Shown: in pieces, positions 32,813-44,800 of the stretch
Layout of the letters: every line of letters begins with the position of its first letter
Numbering within the stretch: position 1 is the stretch's first letter
NCBI GenBank assembly: GCA_947579605.1
Contig: OX388328.1
Location: 10,953,684-11,017,683, forward strand
DNA from: Athripsodes cinereus
Taxonomy: Eukaryota > Arthropoda > Insecta > Trichoptera > Leptoceridae
DNA: 64,000 bases
Direction: 5' to 3'
The notes under the pieces: model-generated
The model's database searches: none
The model's input: the letters and a program-made list of their open reading frames with translations, nothing else
Told to the model about the DNA's origin: nothing
Position numbers and translations under genes: made by a program

Positions 32813-33840
32813 ATGTTTCATAATATATCTGTGTCAGCTAGCGGGGCTTTCAATAACATGAACAAAGTTTGGAGGGCGTCTGGATTCAGCATCAGGACAA
32901 AAAGTCGCTTGTTCAATGCGTGTATCGTCCCAATCCTTCCATATGGCTGTGAGTCTTGGCGCTTAACCAAAGCTCAGGAGCGGAAGATATTATAAGCTTT
33001 GAAAACATTAAAGAGAGACCCACCTCCACCCGGATATCTCAGGAGTTGTGAATAATAATAATAATAATAAAGATAATTTGTATTTGGCGCCGTTTAATGA
33101 TCCGTGACCATCTCAAGGGCGCCATGGCTTTTCTTGAAAAGCAGTGTTTTCAGCTTACTCCTGAACGTTGCAGTGGGTTGGTTCTGTCTTAAGTCCGCTG
33201 GCAATCGGTTCCAGGCAGTTGGCCCCGCAACGCTAAAGCTCCTCTCTGCGAATTTGGAAGTGTTTGCCCTGTTGGGCTCCACAAGTTTGTTGACAGCGGT
33301 GGAAGCTGATCGCAGTGGTCGCCTCAGAGTTTCATCGAGGGGACAGAGTTCAGCGAGGCATTGAGGTGCCGTGCCGTTCAAGGCTTTGTGGACCGTGAGG
33401 CACAGTTTGAACTCCACTCTCTCTGGAACTCTCAGCCAGTGTAGCTCCTTAAGCAGTGGTGTGATGTGACAGCGCTTGTTCTCCCTATAGATGGTCCTGA
33501 CAGCAGCTGAACTCCTATTTATCCGCATAATTAAACCAAATTTGTTCTCACGGCTTGAAGGGCCAACCGGCCAAAACCGCCATCGTGGGAATCTTTTAAG
33601 AAACAATCTTTCTTCAATGCCCCTTTTGAAAGATGTTTATTTAATAAAATATAAGCTTTGAAAACAAGTGTGAGAGTCGATGGTCTTGGCTGGGTCATGT
33701 TCTGAGAATGCCCAATGATAGTTGGCCAAAAAAAGCACTGTTCTTCCGTCCACAAGGGTTCCATCGGGCTGGGCGTCCTTCTTTCACAATACACCGTTCC
33801 TGTGAGCCTATGGCAAAGGGAGTGTCGTGGAAAGAGTCAT
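32813..33840 (+). mobile_element. RTE-like LINE C-terminal remnant, split by an insertion
   Basis: The plus frame before the insertion reads WRASGFSIRTKSRLFNACIV and LPYGCESWRLTKAQERKIL. After it, WLGHVLRMPND-SWPKKALF and related text continue to the block shared with 9930-10115. The inserted piece is 33008-33649. Frameshifts are present in both halves. Confidence 0.75.
33008..33649 (-). mobile_element. Non-LTR RT 3' fragment inserted with a 17-bp target duplication
   Basis: The minus reading (33094-33606) gives HITPLLKELHWLRVPERVEF, FKLCLTVHKALNGTAPQCLA, FAERSFSVAGPTAWNRLPAD and LKTLLFKKSHGALEMVTD, the C-terminal end of a CR1/Jockey-type RT. An (AAT)n run lies at 33050-33070, near its 3' end. 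TATAAGCTTTGAAAACA flanks it exactly at 32991-33007 and 33650-33666, so the insertion boundaries are well fixed. It carries about 170 open codons but no catalytic RT motifs, so it is 5' truncated. Confidence 0.85.
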
Positions 33841-33969
33841 GTTTTTACATCTTTTAATTTACCTAATGGTAAAATTCTCGTTGTCTTGTATTGGAAGTAA
33901 AGTGGTATTTTATCTTCTCAAATGCCTTTTAGAGCATAAATAAGACACTGATTAAGCTGCAAGAGGAGT

Positions 33970-34290
33970 GTTGTGGATAGAACGCGCGTAAATAAATTGA
34001 GATGGTTTGGTCATGTGGAACCAATGGAAGAGGAAAGAATGACAAACATGATATACTTGTCTGAAAGGAGGGGTGTGAGGAAGCGCGGGCGTCCGAGAAC
34101 TACATGGCTTGAACATGTAGATCAATTCACAAGGGCGGCCGTGTTTTGAGTTAGAGAAATCGACGTGCGTGTATGAGAAATTGTATGACTGTTGCAGAAG
34201 CGAAAGAAGTACATATGTAAGGACAGATCTCTATGGCGTTCCGTTCTCTCTGCCTACCCCACTTGGGATACGGCGTGAGGGAATAGATAG
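33970..34290 (+). mobile_element. RTE-like LINE 3' end (ORF end and UTR)
   Basis: 'ataaattgagatggtttggt' reads NKLRWFGHVEPMEEERMTNM and continues RRGVRKRGRPRTTW, the usual C-terminus of RTE-like ORFs. It is followed at 34240-34280 by 'ctctgcctaccccacttggg' and 'atacggcgtgaggg', the 3' UTR that SINE-A resembles. A second copy of the coding end is at 58276-58430. Confidence 0.7.
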
Positions 34291-34668
34291 ATTAAGCTTA
34301 AGTATTCCTCGGCCTGTCTCTGATATATGTGTCATCATATTATTTGATCCACATTAATTCACATGTGCAAAACTTTAATTACTTGCAAAACCTTGGAGAT
34401 GCGATAACATCGTATATGATACCTCTCCAATATATCAGTTTTCTTCACGACAAAATGCGTCACACATGATTCTGAATCACAACATAATTATTTGGTCGTC
34501 TCCTTTATTTGATTAGCGTACGATTTCGTGTAAATCATAAAACAAAATATTTGACAAACTGTTAGTTGAATTGTTTCATCTTTCCAAACAATCGCGACTT
34601 TTTTTCACAAAAGAGATAATAGATTCAGGAGTTTGAGATCTTGTAAATTTCTTTCATTTGAAAATCTG

Positions 34669-35504
34669 CAGGGTTACTCACGACACAATCTTAATACGGA
34701 CTTAATCTTGTTTTGATCTTAACTCTGCGATACATGAAGTGACTATAGGAAAAAATACTTGAATTCTCGCGGTAGCTGAGAATAGTCGTATTCTACATTT
34801 ACATGAATATTATGGTTGTATAGTGTAACATAACCCTAAGAATGTTCCAGACATTGGTGTGTGTATATTAATATTTTTGTGACATTTATCGTTTTTTAAT
34901 AAATATCCCAAAAATATTAATATACACAACAATATCCTGTATATTCTTGTGGTTATGTCACATAATATAACCATAATAATCATGTAAATGTTGAAAACGA
35001 CTATCCTCAGTTATCGCGGGATTGGTATGCACGTATTTTTTACGGTCAATTTCTACTATAGGTTATCCAGTAGTATCCAGTTAGAAAATTCATATGGAGG
35101 ATCATAGTTGTATTTATTTTAATTATCTTTCACTGTGCACTGTTAAAAGATATCATGAGGCATCCAGATATGAGTGGGAGGGGTACGAATTATATTTATA
35201 TAACGATTTATTCCTCTACATGGTTGAATTTCATGGCATAATTGTGCATTTTAATAATATTGCCAATCACTGGACAAGATGCCTCCCCCCCCACATTGGT
35301 TCTGTGATATCTTGTTGCGTTATACAATAAAGGATAATATAAATACGTACAACTATGATTATCAATATATATATATATTCATAATGGATAGTACTGGATA
35401 ACCTGTAGGTAGTAGAAATTGACCTTTTTTTACTATAGTATAGGTACACATCGTAGATAAGATCAAAACAAGATTTGAATCGCATATAGATCGTCTCAAC
35501 CTTG
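34669..35504. mobile_element. TIR MITE family 1, copy 3 (long)
   Basis: CAGGGTTACTCACGACACAA faces GTCTCAACCTTG with CTG flanks on both sides (34666-34668, 35505-35507). Inside, a second palindrome ('tttacatgaatattatggtt' and inverse near 34965-34995) makes it a double hairpin of 836 bp. Confidence 0.8.
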
Positions 35505-35893
35505 CTGGGCAATCTTTTTCTTAATCTTTCACGCAGTGTTCATCAATTGTGACTTCTTCTTTCTTTCTCCTGGCCTCACACTCCCATCATCTGGCGTCAG
35601 CCCTCCTGGTTGTGATCATCTTCTCTAAGTACTCTTGTCCTATGCCTCTGCTGAATCCAATTCAGTATAGACTACTTTAATAATGACATAAATTGGTGTT
35701 CTCCCAAAAGGTAAAATAAAAGACTGGAATTTGAAAGACTTGACCAAACTTATAATGTGAATCTCAAATTAATGTAAGATTAAAATCGATGCTGTGATAA
35801 TATGTGCCAAAATTCTGAAAAAATAAATAATAATAAAAATAAAATAAATAAATTGTTAGTTTGTAAATTAAGAAAAATAAATAGTGTTAAAAA

Positions 35894-38800
35894 ATGAATG
35901 AAGATGAAAGACGCCAACTTTTGGATGATCTCGAATATGAGGTTGTTGATGTCGAAGAAGAAACATTGGATAGTGAAGAACAAGTCATCGATTCTTTGAA
36001 TGGAAGTCATGAAGAAGAAATTGTAAGTTTGAGAATTTCAACAGGGGTTTTATTTTTGTTTTTAATTTGTTCCACAGTTTATATACATATAGGTTTTTTT
36101 TCAAAGCGGGGGCAGAATTGTCATCCACAATTCACAGCATTATATAACCAGATAAGTCTCCGCATTGATCATACAAAAAATTAACTGTCTATATGATGAT
36201 TAGTCTGTTATTAACAAATCTTTTTTTGTTGTTTTAGGTGATCTACGGTTATGTACCGTCCCTGTTTAAGCGCATCTTGGCTTACTTCGTCTGCATGCTC
36301 ACTGGATTCCTACTCTTGCTGATCTTCCATTGGAAGCCCGAGTGGCATCTGCTCGCCACACACACAAAGACCACTCTAAAAAATGCAAAGAAAATACTTA
36401 TTTTAGTAAGTGTATCCTCAATATTGTTGATTTCAACAAAGATAAAATTTAGATCCTTGTGGATTTCTAAGCACAAATAAAATTGCCTGTAGATGCCTTT
36501 ATAATCTTATTTAAATGGAATTTAATAATTCAATTTTTTTTTTATTATTTCGTGCTTTTTTCTGATAATTCGAAACATTTTTATTTACAAGTGCATTTAT
36601 TTTATATGTGGTATTCCACAAGGAGCACCTTTGAGTCCCAAATTTTTCTATAGTAATTTCAAATATAATTTCGCATCTATGGCTAGGTTTTTGTGATAAA
36701 ACCATTAGACGATAATGAAATATTTAAACACGAACGCCTTTAATTATTATTGTTTATTTTTTCAGGAAACCTTTCAAAAAAAGTGGAAAAACTACCATAT
36801 AAAAGCAATTAAAGAAATCCAAGTTGACGATGGGTAAGTCAATTTAGGTATTTCTAACCTATTTCAAATAGTCAATGAAATAAAATTCTATTGCTGAATT
36901 TGTCACTATCAAAAAGTATTTACAAATTTACGCTATCATTGTAAACATAGTTAATACAACAATATATAATAATGAGTTACAATCCATTGGATTGGTCTGC
37001 AACGAGTTTGGTTTTTCTTCTCCATTCGTCTCTATTCTCAGCCAGTCTTTTCAGCTCTACGTATGAGCCACAGTTCATGTCCCTCTATAAAATATTAAAA
37101 TGAAATGAAGTGGCGAGATTATAACTATTGTTTCTCTCATCGAAACATACCATATTGATATTATCAGAACACTTAACTATTGCTTAAACTATTAATACAT
37201 ATTTCACTATTGAAAAATAAATGGCTACAATTTATCGTTAGATTTTTTGTCAATGCTTTTTACTGTTTTTTTTTTAAATTTGGAAAGCCAAAAGAAGTAC
37301 ACTTTAAAACTTATCAATTAGGTAGATACCTACTTTGGATGATTTTTGATTTTCTACCTATTTTTGATGTAACGGACACACAGATCATTCTCTTTGTGCA
37401 AGAAATTCAGTGGCAAACTTCAGTGCTGGATTGAATTACGATTTTAAAATATTTTACATCTTAAATTCAGCGATGAGGTTTGCCACCCATCCTGAATGTC
37501 TTGATTTTATATTGGCACGAAGAGGACAGTTTGCATGTTTCTTACATGCAGCTGATCTGCTGGCTACCCCACTTGTGGGATATGCCGTGATGGTATAGTA
37601 GTAGTAGTAGTAGAATATTTTGACGATTCATTATATTTTTCAGGGACAACCCGAGATTCAGCTATCAGAATCAAAATTTTGAAAGCAGTGAAGAGAATGT
37701 GGACCAAAGACAACAACAATCTACCTCAGTTAGGATATATTTTGATGATGGCTCAGCCAAAGGTATGACATATATTTTTTTAAATATCTATACAATTCTG
37801 CTTACCTAAGTACTTACATAATGTGCAGTTATAAGTGTCCACGTGGTATTCCATAATATTATGTAAATTAGACACATTAAACTATCATATGGCCGGTGTG
37901 GCGCGGAGGTAACGCTCTCGCCTTTGAGGCACGAGGTCCGGGGTTCAATTCCCGGCCAGGGCAAAGTGAAGAATGAACTTTTTCAAATTGTCCTGGATCT
38001 GGGTGTTACATGTACCTATATGTGTTTAATGCATTGTATATGAGTGTATCGTCGCGTTAGTACCCATAATACAAGATTCATATCTTAATTTGGGACTGGC
38101 TCGATCTGTGTGAATTGTCTATGTATGTTATGTTATGTTAAAATTTAGAAAATACAATGTTATTCATACGTGAAAAGGCATTGGGGTTTTTAAAAGAGAA
38201 TCTCAAAGCCTTATTTGGTATGTCACCAGCTAGTTTAATGGGGTTAAAGTTAAAATTAAAGCGCGCCATGCTAATTGGTTGGGTTGTGGCTTTAATTGTC
38301 TTTTCTTAGACTTCTGTATAATATTAATCACAAAATACAAATCAGTTTTCTAACTAATTTGAATCGCCTTTCCAATTATTTCCAGATGTTACTAGTTACC
38401 GAATGTTTAGAAGCAAGAAGATGACATTTGTATGGGACGAAGGGAGGGGCAAGTTTCTCATGATGATCGGAATGGAAAAATCTACAAACTGCATGGACTA
38501 CCATAACGTACGTGGCTTTAGCAAGCAACAACAGGACAGAGTGTAAGTTTTGTTTGTTAATTCATACAATTTCCCTCTTGTTCGAATCAGCTTAGATTCG
38601 TGTAAGATTCTAGTTAGGTGAAATCACATAATTTTATACGTACACATGTATCACGGAAAATGCGAAAAACACGCTAACAATTACGTGACTCCAACAATAC
38701 GGACTCTTTGTGGTTTTACTGATATCGCACGAAGACAAATGCCGGAGATGTTTTCCTATTACAGCAGTATTTAATGTCAATTTATCCATTGTTCATAACC

Positions 38801-41800
38801 ACCAACTTATATGGTGTGTGACTGTAGACAAACAGAACACTGGACACCTCTTGACATATTCAATGACTCCCAAACAGTGTCACTAGACTCACTAGGAGGA
38901 CTTAGTGGAGCAAACTCACCTGGGGGTAGGATTACCAGATGGTATCCAAAAGGAGGACATGTTCTCCTTTTTTATGTTTTGTCCTCCCTTTCCTATTGTA
39001 TGTCCTCCTTTTGATAAACATCGGGTTCTGCGAGTTTTATTTTTGTATAAGCGCACATAACGCAAACGTTCGGAAAGAGTTTTTTCACTGATTAATACTC
39101 AGTGGAGCAAAGAAAGGAATAGACTAAGTGTGCAGTCAGATAAATCTTTAATTCTTACCTAATACAACTTCAAAAACATGACATGTGAAGATTTTTATAA
39201 TTATTTGTTAAAAAACCAAGAACTTCTTTCCAAAATTGGCAGCTCAGCTAAATATGATTAAAATAAAGTAAAATAATATTAATTATAAAATCGTTTAATA
39301 CCTGGATGTCCTCCTTTTTAGACCCATCTGTCCTCCTTTATCAAATTATCATCTGACAACCTACCTGGGGGGGAGCTGCAATAGAGGTCGTGGCTTTCTG
39401 GGAGGGAATGGGAATATAGATGTTTTGTTATTTTTATCGTTTGCTGACCGACACGAAAAGAAGAAGAACTGACTTATTACTATTATCCCTACTATTATTT
39501 TATCTCCTTACCAACATGTATTTGAATGTAATATCTTCACTTAACGTTAGCCTGATGATGAGAGCGGAAGCTCTTGAAAGCCGGCTCGCGTTAAAAAACA
39601 AAGTCACTGCTGTGGAAGTCATATAAGTGTTTTATTTTTTATTAATTTAAGATAAACTTTCAACAAGTACCGTCGGTCGAAAATATTAACTTCACAAGAA
39701 AAAATGTTAAAAGAAAAATATTTTTAATCATAAACATGCTATATGACTTGCAGCGTGGTACATTATTTCGGAATTGTGTGTTCTAACATCGATAGCCTTC
39801 AAGCATTAGCAATGTATTGCCTTATATACAACCAACGTCAGTATTAAACTGGATGCAAAATTTGATCGGCTGCATGACCTATTTTTTCTTTGAATTTCCG
39901 ATCTAGTATATCTTTGTTTTTAATAATGTTTTCTTTGTTGTTTTTACAGTCGCCGCGTCTACGGTTCCAACACCATCGAAGTCCCAGTCCACGGTGTTAT
40001 GAAACTTATCTTCCTGGAGTTCTTCAACCCTTTCTATATGTTCCAAGTGTTCAGTATTGCTGTCTGGTTGTCAGAGAATTATTATTACTACTGTATAGCT
40101 ATTGTGGTAATGAGTGTATTTGGCATTGGCACATCTGTCATACAAACCAGAAAAGTAAGAACTCTTTTCTATCAATTTTAAAAAACGTAAAAATTATACA
40201 CAAATTTAAGAATACAAAAGTACTTAAAATAAATCCGTCAAAGGTCCAGCAGGGTTACTTTTGATGTAATCTAAATTCGATCTTAATCTTAATACTACGA
40301 CGACGCGCGAAGTGACTATTAGTCAAAAACACGTGCATCCCAATCTCGTGGAAGCGGTAGCGCGATATTTTTGACTATAGTCGCTTCGCGCGTCGTATGA
40401 ATAAGATCAAGACTAGATTAAGATCGTATTTAGATTGTGTCATCAAGAGCAGTCCAGCTGCGGAGTCCATTTCTCGCCTAGATCACAATATCTTTGTTAT
40501 TTTTGTATCCAAGAATTACAGATGCATTGTCTCAGTAGAATTAAGACAACACTGGTTATTTGAAAGAAATTACAAAATTGCCTTCATTTATTTACATAGA
40601 ATCTCATAAAAATTCCGAGTCCATTTCTCAGCTGGGTCATGACATATTTCTTTGTTATTTTCATATCCAAGAATAATAGACAAACTGCTTTGTACAATCA
40701 AGGCAGCTCTGGTCATTTGGAAGGAATTACAAAAGATTTTCCGCAGATTTTCTTACACCTGTGTACGGAAAAGATAAAAAAAATGATTGTGTGATTTCAG
40801 AATCAGCGTAATCTTCGTAGCACCGTCCAGTCATCAGGAACAGTCCAAGTATGTCGTGATCTTGCAACTGGTCTTGTGGAGGAAATAGAATCCCATATGC
40901 TGGTGCCTGGAGATCTAATTGTTATCCCTGCTCAGGGCTGTACCATGCATGTGGATGCCGTTCTTTTACATGGATCTTGTATTGTCAATGAGAGCATGCT
41001 AACAGGTTAGTGAGATATTATCTATTTACCCATTTTTTGGCACTGCATGGCGGACTGTATCCCTTGTGGGGTAGGCAGAGAAGACGGCCACGTGTTTTTG
41101 AATTAATTCATCCGAATTAACAATAGAGTGATCATCGTGTGTGTATGGGGTTCTGCATGAATATGGAGCAATCAAATATGGTGTGCAAGGAGAGTTTGAA
41201 TTGTGCTCTGTAAAAATCTGAACATTTACAAAAAATATATCCCTGTCTACTTATTTTTTTTTATCTTATTTAGAGTTTTATTATTTATTTAGTGTTTGTT
41301 TATATTTGTATAATATATTTTATCAATATGTATTTTTTTATTTTATTTATTTTTCTTTCTCCGGTTTGGCTGGAAGAAATCGCATAAGCCCGTCATTTCG
41401 TACTCTCTGTAGAAATTTAGTTGTATACTACATATTTGGATAGCAATATAGTTGCATTTATTTATTTAATAAAAGTTGTTTTTTTTCCTAACTTATTTAT
41501 TTATTTATTCTTCTCTTCTGGAGCATAACAATATTTCTTAAGATTACCTCTTTTATTTAGGCACATTCTACTTGCCTTTTTAATAAGTTTTTTTTTTTAA
41601 ATTATGTTTTTAGGAGAGTCTGTCCCAGTTACCAAGACAGCTGTATCCCACCAGGTCAGGCTATACGACATGAAGTTGGACTCTAATCACACGTTGTTTT
41701 GTGGGACCAGGGTTATACAAACCAGATATTACAATAATGAATCTGTCAAGTAAGTAGGTACAGAATACACTAAATTCAAATGTAAAATGTCTTTACACAC

Positions 41801-44800
41801 ACTACTGTCACAGAACAGACTCAAGTCTAGTGAGGCAGTAAATTCCATTTTCTAAAGCTGCCATAAGAATATGTGTTTTAAGATAATATAATATATTATG
41901 TTACATATTATGTTGTTTAGTTACTAGTAAAAAATTTTGTAGTAGTAAGTTGTTTTTTGTTGTTATATTTATGCAAAAATAAATAAATAAAAAAAAAACA
42001 TAATATATACACATACAGCCATAGAAAACAATTGTAAAAGGTCTTCTGTTTCACACCACACGAATAAAACTCTGGAGTGATATTAATTATTTATTCGTAT
42101 TATTATATATTCAATCGCAAACACAGATGCTATGATATTACAGGCAGGATTATGTATTGGAGATGGGTGATAGTAGCAAGAGCGGAATGTGCGCTCTACG
42201 ATGTTATGATGGAAAATGGTCTCAATTATTTTGTCTGCATATCGGTTTTATGCAAGTTGAAATATGTGGGCGTGTCATTTGGTACCGCCCTTACTTTGAT
42301 GATGGCCAATAACAAGGTTTCCTAACTCTTAAAATGTAACCAATAAAATTTTATAATATTTATAGTTTACACCTCCTTGTATTATGCAAGAAAAGGCTTT
42401 CTCTTCTATTGTAAAGTAGAAGTTATTCATACAATAGCTTCAAGGTGCTCAATTAGTATTAATTGTTAAGGTTCCTGTTGCATCATCTATTATGCTACAA
42501 TATTATGGTGGTCCAGTTATTATTAAATAAGGACAATATCAATATTTGTCTATTCATGCAAAACTATAGACAATACCTACTCCAACTATTTAAAAACATA
42601 ATTTTAAAAGAATTTCATCCTTTTCAATTTAGTATTTTTGTTACAATTTTAACTGTCCGTTTAATTTCAATTCAATTCAATTCAATTTATTCAATAAATA
42701 ATATTATAAAACTAACTAAAACTATTACATCTAATTATCTTAAATTTAACAATAACAATATTTTTATCTTCTATCCCCAAGCAGTAATAAAGATTACTGG
42801 TAGGTATCAGGGGAATAACTAAACTATTTTAATTTATTAGTTTCATCTGCCACCTATTGTAATCAACTAGTAGGTACCTAACACAATAACAAAAAAAAAT
42901 AAGATATTGAATAGAAAATACAAAAAAGGTGGGAAGAGGGCGGGGCAGGAGTGATAGGTTTTAGGAAATCAAATCATGTTGACCATTTAAAAATGCTTGT
43001 TGTTATTTTGTTTCAGGGCTGTAGTGCTTCGCACAGGTTTTCAAACTACCAAGGGACAGTTGGTGCGCTCCATCATGTATCCTCTTCCAGCTGATTTCAA
43101 GTTTGACAGAGACTCTTACAAGTTCATTATCATCCTTACGTTTGTAGCTGTAGTGGGTCTTATATACACAATCACGTTGAAGGTACGTAACATTTATAGA
43201 TCATAATTGTCGACTGTCCAGTTTCATAACTCAACTAGTCGAAAATTTTGATTTAATTGGTAATACACACAATCAAAGCTACTCTTTCAATTCCACAAAC
43301 AAATAACTATAAAAATACACGGTTCCCTTTATATAATTATTTAATATTTAGTTATGGGAAAAAATAATGTACCTATACCTATTTTCAATTCCACAAATAA
43401 ATATTTGGAATTGTTTAACTATTGAATGGAACAAAGACAACATATGTCTTTAATAACAGTGTGATTATTATATAGTATATTTCACTTACTGTTGTGTTTT
43501 TAAATCATATTATAAATATAACAAAAATACGAGAATTGCTATTTAAAAAGTAAGACTTTTTATTTTGAGTCACAAGGTCCCGGGTTCGATTCCCGGTCAG
43601 GGCAAAATTAATAATAACCTTTTTTTCAAAATATCCTGCGAGTCTGGGTATTTTACGTATATGCGTTTAGTGCATTATATTTACATATGCATATATATCA
43701 TCTCATTAGTAACCACAATACAAGATTCATATTGTATTTTGGGACTAACCTGAATTGTGTTAATTGTCTATGCATTTTATGTTAAGGATGATTGTTATAA
43801 TAATTAAACCTTTTATTCAACAACTTAACAATACAGAGTTGCGAGAATTTGACTTACAGAAGTTTTTAACAAATATTATCTTTGTTTTCCAGGCTAGCAG
43901 AGGTATCACAGCATCTGACGTAGTCATCAAAGCTTTGGATATCATCACCGTTGTTATTCCTCCAGCTCTTCCCGCAGCCATGACATTAGGGAGACTCTAC
44001 GCTGTCTCCAGGCTAAGAGATGTCAATATTTTCTGCATTAATCCAAGAGTCATCAACGTTTGCGGCAGTATCAACTGTGTTTGTTTTGATAAGGTATTTA
44101 CAATTGATATGTTACTATTACTTCGACTACTACACCATCACGACAAAACTTACAAGTAGGGTACAGCCATCAGACCAGGTGCCTGTAATAAACATGCAAG
44201 CTATCCTGTCTGCGACCACAAAAAAAATAAAACATTCAGGATGGAGAGCAAACCTCATCGCTGAATGTTAGATGTAAAATATCCTTAGTTTTTCGAACAC
44301 CTTCATTTTACTGGACACTCGAAAACTTACGGAAATTAGCAAGTGACCAATTTTTTGCTGGGTGCTCCATTAAAGAAATATTTTGTGCTCATTAAAAAGT
44401 ATATTTTATTTTAAAGTGAGTACTTTAATTTTAACTACATTAAATTAATAATTTAATTCAAATATCTACTGATTCTTTATTGCTTTTAGACTGGTACACT
44501 CACTGAAGATGGCTTAGACATGTGGGGAGTAGTTCCAGTAAAGAAGAGAATTAAGACAGATAGTAAAAATCAAGAAGAAGACACAGAAGGAACAAAGTCA
44601 TCCATGAATATTAATGAAGGGAATAGTCTGGTGGCTCAAGAAACAGAAGTCGTATTGGGAGAACCAATAAAAGAAGCTAAAGAATTGGATAATGAAGACA
44701 TGCTCAAAGTCGCCATGGCTGTCTGTCACAGTTTAACCTATATTGAGAACCAGCTTACTGGTGATCCTTTGGAAGTGAAGGTTTGTCATTGTTTTCATTA

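Noticed and set aside
33104..33364. Plus-strand open frame of 86 codons
   Set aside because: It is the complement of the RT fragment read on the minus strand, which has the recognisable WNRLP motif.
37891..37960. Possible tRNA gene (good box A and box B)
   Set aside because: The tRNA-like part continues into a shared SINE body, and the acceptor arm does not close. The same holds for 24862-25019 and 60867-61043.
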